The notes beneath the pieces were generated by a model. The model ran no database searches, had not been told where the DNA came from, and worked only from the letters and a program-made list of their open reading frames with translations. From positions 1-64,000 of the forward strand of contig JAMFSL010000073.1 of assembly GCA_026225275.1 (NCBI GenBank): DNA of 64,000 nucleotides, written 5' to 3'. This DNA comes from Puia dinghuensis. Its GTDB lineage: Bacteria; Bacteroidota; Bacteroidia; Chitinophagales; Chitinophagaceae. The position numbers and the translations under genes were made by a program. Positions 60,092-64,000 of the stretch are shown in pieces; positions within the stretch are counted from its first letter, which is position 1; every line of letters starts with the position of its first letter.

Positions 60092-63000
60092 TTAAAATTT
60101 CTTCATCTCCTGGATAAATTGCGTAGGCGTTTTGCCGAATTCCTTTTTGAATGCTTTAGTGAAATAAGACTGGGTTTGGATGCCGACGCGGACCATCACT
60201 TCCGTTAGTGATACGTCTTCGTGCGTCATGATCTGGACGGCTGTCTTGAGGCGGACCGTCCGGATGAAATCGCCGATGGGTTGTTGGCTGATGCTTTTTA
60301 TTTTTTGATAGAGGCGGGTACGGCTCATGCCCATTTCCTGGCAAAGGTAGCCGATCTCGAAATCGGGGTTGGCCAATTGGGCATCGATGATCTGCAGCAG
60401 GCGGGTCATGAATTCCTTGTCTTTTTCGGAATGGACGAGTTCCATGGCCTGGACATGGGAGTCATGGGAGTAGCGTTGTTTCAGTTTGCGGTCCTGGTCG
60501 AACCGGTTCCGGATCGTGAGCAACAGCAGTTCCATGTTCAGCGGCTTACCGAAATAATAGTCGGCTCCGGCGTCGAGTCCTTCCACCTGGGAGGAAGTCG
60601 TTGTTCTGGCGGTGAGGATGATGACGGGGATATGGCTGGTATCGATGTCCTGTTTGACGGCACGGCAGAGGTCGAAGCCGTTCATGCCGGGCATGATGAC
60701 GTCGGTGATGATGAGGCCCGGGCCATTGGCTTTTGCCATCGCCAGGCCATCTTTTCCGTTGGGGGCTTGCATGACGTGGTAGATTTCGCCGAGACTGTCG
60801 TGCAGGAATTGTCTTAGCTCATCATTGTCTTCGACGAGCAGGATGGATTCGGATAATGCAGGGAGGGATTGAGTTGACGAGGCGGTGTTTTGCTGTTCGT
60901 CGGCGATGAGATTAAAGCCTTCGAGGCGGACACCTCCTGAGGGTTGGGCCGTTGTTTTTTCCTCTTGTTGGTAGTCGGATCTATCAATAGGGATGCCGAC
61001 AATGATCTCGGTGCCTTTCAATCGGTCACTATAGACATAGATATCGCCCTTATGCAGCAAGGTCAGGCTTTTGACGAAGGCCAGTCCGACGCCAGATCCC
61101 AGGTGTGAATCGGTGGTGCGGTAATAACGTTCGAATAAGTGTGCAATAGACTCTTTCGAGATACCGATGCCATTGTCTGCTACTCTTATATAGGCGTAGG
61201 CGCTGCCCCGGAACTCATTTTTCAGAATAAGCTCATTAGCGAACGTGGGTTTGAACCCTTCCAGAGAGGAAAGGTATTCGAGGGTGATGTGTCCGCCGGC
61301 CTTCGTATACTTGAAGGAATTATGGAGCAGGTTCAGCACAATCTTTTCCAGCACCTGTCTGTCGAACCAGGTATCCGGCAAAACGACAGTATCGAGGAAG
61401 GTGAAGTTAATTTCTTTTCTAACCGCCCAGTCCCTGAATTCCTCTGCGAGTTCATCGAGAAAGGTATTGAGGTTGCCCTTCAATACATTGAGGTGTAAAG
61501 ATCCGCTCTCCAGCTTGCCGAAGTCCATCAATTCATTGATCAGGCTCAACAGCCGCTGGGTATTGCGGTGCATGATAGAATAATAGTGCCGGAAGGTCGA
61601 ATGAGGGTTCTCTTTCATGATCTTTTCCAGCGGCCCGAGGATCAGGGAAAGTGGGGTCCTGAATTCATGAGATATATTGGTAAAGAATTGCAATTGCACC
61701 TGCCGGATCTCTTCTTTTTTTGCCGATTCCAGCTGGTTTAGTTTGAGTCGGGTCCTGAACCGGTAAAAGGCGTACAGGCAGGCTGCGATGATGATGAACA
61801 GGAGGATAATGAACCAATCGGTTTTCCAGAAGGGGGGAGTGATGATGATTTTTATAGCGGCGCCTTCGTCATTCCAGACGCCGTCATTATTAGAGGCCCT
61901 GACACGGAATGTGTACTCGCCCGGGTCAAGATTCGTATAGGCTGCCTTTTTTTCTTTGCCGACAAAGTTCCAACTTGTATCCAACCCTTCCAGCCTATAG
62001 GCATATTCATTATTTTCAGGGGCGATGTAGTTCAGTGCGGCAAAATTGAAAGAGAAGGTCGATTGCCGGTAAGAGAGCGTGATCTCTTTGGTGAGGCTGA
62101 TATCGTCCGTCAAAGGGGAGCCTTTTTCGCCGGCGTTGACCTTTCTGTTGAAGAGCTGAAAGCCGGTGATGTATACCGGTGGTACGAACTGATTAGCCTT
62201 TATATTAGCGGGGTAGAAAGAATTGAATCCGTTGATACCGCCGAAATACATTTCCCCATCCTTTGTCTTCAGGCAGGCGTTGGCTTCGAATTCGACTCCC
62301 TGCAGGCCGTCGCCCGTATTATATTTCTTATAATAGCGCGTATCCGGATTGAACTCAACAAGGCCATTCGAGCCGGCGATCCAGAGATTGCCCTGGCCAT
62401 CTTCGGTGATGCCCTTTATGAAGTCGTCCGAAAGTCCTGCTTTATCCGTGCAGATGCGGAAGCTATCAGAAGCCACATCTAAAAGGTATAATCCCTTCTG
62501 TCCTACCCACACGCGTCCCCTGCTGTCACAAAAGATCACCCGCAGATCGGCCATTCTTTCCCCCTTATTGAAATAATGAGAGAAATGGCGGGTAGTGGGA
62601 TGGTAACAATTCAGTCCGCCATCGTCCGTACCGACCCAGATATTTCCTTCTTTATCATCGTTGATGGCGACAATGTTTTTGCCCGTCAGGCTTGTTTGAC
62701 CGGAGGGATCGTCGACGAGGCGGGTAAATTTCCTTGTTTTCGGGTCCAGCAGGTTAAGGCCGCCGTAATAGGTAGCTACCCATATTTTCCCTTCATAGTC
62801 TTCAAATGTTTGCTGGACAAAATCGGAACTGATGGAAGTGCTGTCGGTGGCATGGTGCTGGTAGCGGGTAAAGCGTTGGGTCGTTTTATCGAGCAGGTTA
62901 AGGCCTCCCCCCCAGGTGGAGACCCATAGGTTGCCTTGTTTGTCCTGCATGACATTTAATATGGCGTCCGATCCGACGCTGTTATTGTTAAAGGGATCAT

Positions 63001-64000
63001 AGCGGTAGTGTTGGAAAATGTGTTTATCCCGGAGGAAGAGATCCAGACCGCCGCCGTCAGTGCCCACCCAGATATTGCCGCCATCTGCTTCACAAAAGGT
63101 CCTTACATCGCTATAACTGAGGCTATTAGGGGAAGATTCCTGCCGGTAGAGGTTGAATTTGCCTGTACCGGGAGAGTATATATTAATACCGCCCCGGTGG
63201 GTACCGATCCATAGATTACCCTGGTTGTCTTCGAACAGGGCCGAGACCGTCCGTTGGGACAGACTTTCAGCATTCCCCGGTTCGTTCTCATAATGCGAAA
63301 AGGATCTGGCTGCGGGGTTGTACAGATTCAGGCCGCCATTGATCGTCCCGCACCAGAGCCGGCCTTTTTTGTCTACCAGCAAAGTCTTGACCATGTTATT
63401 GCCCAGGCTGCCGGGGTCTTTATCCGAGTGAGCGAATGAGGTGAAGGTCTTTTGGAGCGGGTCGAACAGGAGGAGGCCATCATTTTTGGTGCCGAGCCAG
63501 AGATTGCCCTGTCTGTCTTCGCCGATGACTGTGATGGCATTCCCGGACAGGCTGGCGGCGGCTGAATGGAGATAAGAAGTGAAATTGCCGGCGGCGGGGT
63601 TGAAGAGATCGAGACCGGCTTCGGTTCCCACCCAGCAATTCCCTTTTTTGTCCACATAGATATGATTCACCCTGTCATCTGCCAGACTATTGGCCGTGGA
63701 AGGCTGGTGATGGAAATGAATGAACCTGTTCCTGCCGTTGTCCAGCAGGTTGACTCCGCCACCATCGGTGCCGATCCACAGGTTACCTTTTTTGTCTGCA
63801 GCTATGGAAGTCACCCCATTACTACTAAGGCTGTTAGGGTCCGACGCCAGGTGCCGGAAGCGGGTGAAATTGTTTTTTGCCCTGTTGAATCTGTTCAGGC
63901 CATTGATCGTCCCGATCCATAAATTATGCTCCTGGTCTTCACCAATGCACCGGATATAGCTATCGCTGAGGCTGGTCGTATCGGACGGGTTATTCCGGTA
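60092..64000 (-). CDS. Hybrid two-component system protein (propeller sensor, histidine kinase, receiver, AraC HTH); partial at right edge
   Basis: The visible part encodes about 1302 residues. The frame stays open from the listed start at 63814 to the window edge (reading ...EHNLWIGTINGLNRF...), so the gene is truncated by the window. In order: Reg_prop beta-propeller repeats (many GNLWIGT units) and a Y_Y_Y domain (YRLEGLDTSWNFVG, YTFRVRASNNDGVW). Then a transmembrane helix (WFIILLFIIIAACLYAFYRF), the histidine kinase (FFTNISHEFRTPLSLILGP; ATPase motifs DNGIGIS and GSGVGLAFVK), a receiver (IITDVIMPGMNGFD) and a C-terminal AraC HTH (RTVRLKTAVQIMT, VGIQTQSYFTKAFKKEFGKTP). Such proteins sense periplasmic oligosaccharides and activate nearby polysaccharide loci. 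Confidence 0.95.
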   Translation of the reverse strand, partial: YRNNPSDTTSLSDSYIRCIGEDQEHNLWIGTINGLNRFNRAKNNFTRFRHLASDPNSLSSNGVTSIAADKKGNLWIGTDGGGVNLLDNGRNRFIHFHHQPSTANSLADDRVNHIYVDKKGNCWVGTEAGLDLFNPAAGNFTSYLHSAAASLSGNAITVIGEDRQGNLWLGTKNDGLLLFDPLQKTFTSFAHSDKDPGSLGNNMVKTLLVDKKGRLWCGTINGGLNLYNPAARSFSHYENEPGNAESLSQRTVSALFEDNQGNLWIGTHRGGINIYSPGTGKFNLYRQESSPNSLSYSDVRTFCEADGGNIWVGTDGGGLDLFLRDKHIFQHYRYDPFNNNSVGSDAILNVMQDKQGNLWVSTWGGGLNLLDKTTQRFTRYQHHATDSTSISSDFVQQTFEDYEGKIWVATYYGGLNLLDPKTRKFTRLVDDPSGQTSLTGKNIVAINDDKEGNIWVGTDDGGLNCYHPTTRHFSHYFNKGERMADLRVIFCDSRGRVWVGQKGLYLLDVASDSFRICTDKAGLSDDFIKGITEDGQGNLWIAGSNGLVEFNPDTRYYKKYNTGDGLQGVEFEANACLKTKDGEMYFGGINGFNSFYPANIKANQFVPPVYITGFQLFNRKVNAGEKGSPLTDDISLTKEITLSYRQSTFSFNFAALNYIAPENNEYAYRLEGLDTSWNFVGKEKKAAYTNLDPGEYTFRVRASNNDGVWNDEGAAIKIIITPPFWKTDWFIILLFIIIAACLYAFYRFRTRLKLNQLESAKKEEIRQVQLQFFTNISHEFRTPLSLILGPLEKIMKENPHSTFRHYYSIMHRNTQRLLSLINELMDFGKLESGSLHLNVLKGNLNTFLDELAEEFRDWAVRKEINFTFLDTVVLPDTWFDRQVLEKIVLNLLHNSFKYTKAGGHITLEYLSSLEGFKPTFANELILKNEFRGSAYAYIRVADNGIGISKESIAHLFERYYRTTDSHLGSGVGLAFVKSLTLLHKGDIYVYSDRLKGTEIIVGIPIDRSDYQQEEKTTAQPSGGVRLEGFNLIADEQQNTASSTQSLPALSESILLVEDNDELRQFLHDSLGEIYHVMQAPNGKDGLAMAKANGPGLIITDVIMPGMNGFDLCRAVKQDIDTSHIPVIILTARTTTSSQVEGLDAGADYYFGKPLNMELLLLTIRNRFDQDRKLKQRYSHDSHVQAMELVHSEKDKEFMTRLLQIIDAQLANPDFEIGYLCQEMGMSRTRLYQKIKSISQQPIGDFIRTVRLKTAVQIMTHEDVSLTEVMVRVGIQTQSYFTKAFKKEFGKTPTQFIQEMKKF

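Noticed and set aside
1-64000. Searched by eye for a CRISPR array, tRNA genes, transposase genes, toxin-antitoxin pairs and known phage-defence genes.
   Set aside because: None found. The only mobile element seen is the intron tail at the left edge.

Overview
The window looks like chromosomal DNA from a Bacteroidota bacterium, most likely family Chitinophagaceae (Chitinophaga-like). The basis is two SusC/SusD receptor pairs each with a FecR anti-sigma factor and an ECF sigma factor, type IX secretion (T9SS) C-terminal sorting domains of both A and B type, many lipoproteins of the 'CKK/CSK' type, a GH18 chitinase, a hybrid two-component system with beta-propeller repeats, a few TAnnTTTG-like promoter boxes and little Shine-Dalgarno usage. 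No rRNA, tRNA, CRISPR array, phage or IS transposase was seen. There is no gene-free gap above about 225 bp.

Layout. 1-123: 3' tail of a group II intron (a complete domain V is visible), abutting a GH127-type beta-L-arabinofuranosidase and an overlapping SGNH/TPR protein (142-3703). 3723-9566 (minus): a tight four-gene unit, DUF4856 lipoprotein, imelysin-like lipoprotein, HTTM membrane protein and TonB-dependent receptor, probably a metal-uptake system. 9675-12731: AraC regulator divergent from an AldB/ExaC-type aldehyde dehydrogenase plus DUF779 protein. 12745-17605: VOC protein, GlxA-type regulator, MacB/FtsX-type permease, and a T9SS-A protein with an unusual N-terminus. 17716-24889: ECF sigma, FecR, SusC, SusD, closed by a strong terminator. 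24970-33071: bestrophin-like channel, PiT phosphate transporter with a universal stress protein, small envelope proteins, a putative membrane-spanning regulator facing a secreted lectin-like protein, and a hemerythrin protein behind an inverted repeat.

33273-45257: GH18 chitinase with a fascin-like beta-trefoil tail. Next comes a minus-strand unit FecR, SusC, SusD, glycerophosphodiester phosphodiesterase, with its presumed ECF sigma gene divergent, and then an M14 peptidase. 45438-52431: T9SS-B adhesin-like protein, quinone-reductase-like MDR, two small or unknown envelope proteins, and a GH16 glucanase carrying three near-identical trefoil repeats that is translationally coupled to an outer-membrane barrel. 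52511-56078 (minus): unknown secreted protein, M48 peptidase, Spy-like protein. 56233-60077: DUF1800/DUF1501 pair and a small membrane protein. 60092-64000: a hybrid sensor kinase/regulator that runs off the right edge.

The common theme is envelope-located capture and hydrolysis of polymers (arabinan, chitin, beta-glucan, glycerophosphodiesters, peptides), with cell-surface signalling to switch it on. The best candidates for incompletely described systems are the DUF4856-imelysin-HTTM-receptor operon, the SusCD-GDPD operon with divergent sigma, and the membrane-spanning regulator with its secreted partner. All functions are assigned by reading motifs; no database search was run.
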